Below are positions 63,948 through 64,000 of a stretch of 64,000 nucleotides of DNA, piece by piece. Position numbers and translations under genes: made by a program. Within the stretch, counting starts at the first letter, position 1. Every line of letters starts with the position of its first letter. Origin of the DNA: an uncultured Rhizobiaceae group bacterium (GTDB lineage Bacteria; Pseudomonadota; Alphaproteobacteria; Rhizobiales; Rhizobiaceae); contig CANMVS010000015.1 in assembly GCA_947501445.1 (NCBI GenBank), forward strand, positions 98,341-162,340, given 5' to 3'. The notes under the pieces were generated by a model. That model ran no database searches. It worked only from the letters and a program-made list of their open reading frames with translations, and was not told where the DNA came from.

Positions 63948-64000
63948 CGCCCATCTGTCTATGCTTTTGATGTAAAAAGGTTTTGTTGTTTTAAGCCCGG

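Noticed and set aside
1..64000. CRISPR array, prophage, tRNA or rRNA genes
   Set aside because: No regularly spaced short repeats, phage structural genes, tRNA-like folds or rRNA segments were recognised; the dispersed repeats are far apart and have no spacers.

Overview
The window looks like a moderate-GC alphaproteobacterium, most likely of the order Hyphomicrobiales (Rhizobiales). Three things point there: a divergent scfR/pccR-pccB gene pair, many ABC uptake and sugar-acid/amino-acid catabolic genes, and a dispersed ~100-bp two-hairpin intergenic repeat. I cannot name the genus. No rRNA, tRNA, CRISPR or prophage genes were seen.

Region 1 (1-9948) is the propionyl-CoA/methylmalonyl-CoA route: a truncated ScfR-type regulator, a TTGCAAA-repeat operator, pccB, two small unknown genes, pccA, a translationally coupled aldo/keto reductase, methylmalonyl-CoA mutase and 3-hydroxyisobutyrate dehydrogenase. 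Region 2 (10098-19388) is accessory: a dicarboxylate-type symporter fused to a solute-binding domain; an ATGA-coupled operon of flavin monooxygenase, BASS-type transporter, extended SDR and SDR, divergent from a TetR gene; a frameshifted FMN reductase; and a DUF427-adenylate cyclase fusion.

Region 3 (19389-38375) holds two convergent catabolic blocks separated by one repeat copy. The plus-strand block is SDR, LacI, a broken hydroxypyruvate isomerase, a ketoglutarate-semialdehyde-type dehydrogenase, an atypical M19 dipeptidase, a 563-residue unknown, a DUF3726 protein and an LDH2-type dehydrogenase. The minus-strand block is an NMT1/THI5-type ABC transporter, FAD oxidoreductase, class III CoA-transferase, enoyl-CoA hydratase, 7Fe ferredoxin, DapA-type lyase, a second ketoglutarate-semialdehyde-type dehydrogenase and a dCMP-type deaminase, with a divergent LysR gene. 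Their substrates are unknown; both may end at 2-oxoglutarate.

Region 4 (38376-44920) carries a membrane-anchored AraC regulator, SDR, 14-TM MFS exporter, LysR regulator, VOC protein and a secreted isochorismatase-like hydrolase. Region 5 (44934-53466) is a compact minus-strand operon: TIGR04076 protein, an aldo/keto reductase lacking the usual His, a complete branched-chain-type ABC transporter, and an aldo/keto reductase-RidA fusion. It is divergent from a GntR/FCD gene.

Region 6 (53813-64000) is a likely IS-bounded island with AT-richer genes. It holds a second complete branched-chain-type ABC transporter, an M20 deacylase, a glycine riboswitch in front of a gcvT'-'gcvP deletion scar, a DadA-type dehydrogenase, an XRE-cupin regulator and a decayed IS3-family element. 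The IS left end recurs in inverted orientation on the far side of the island.
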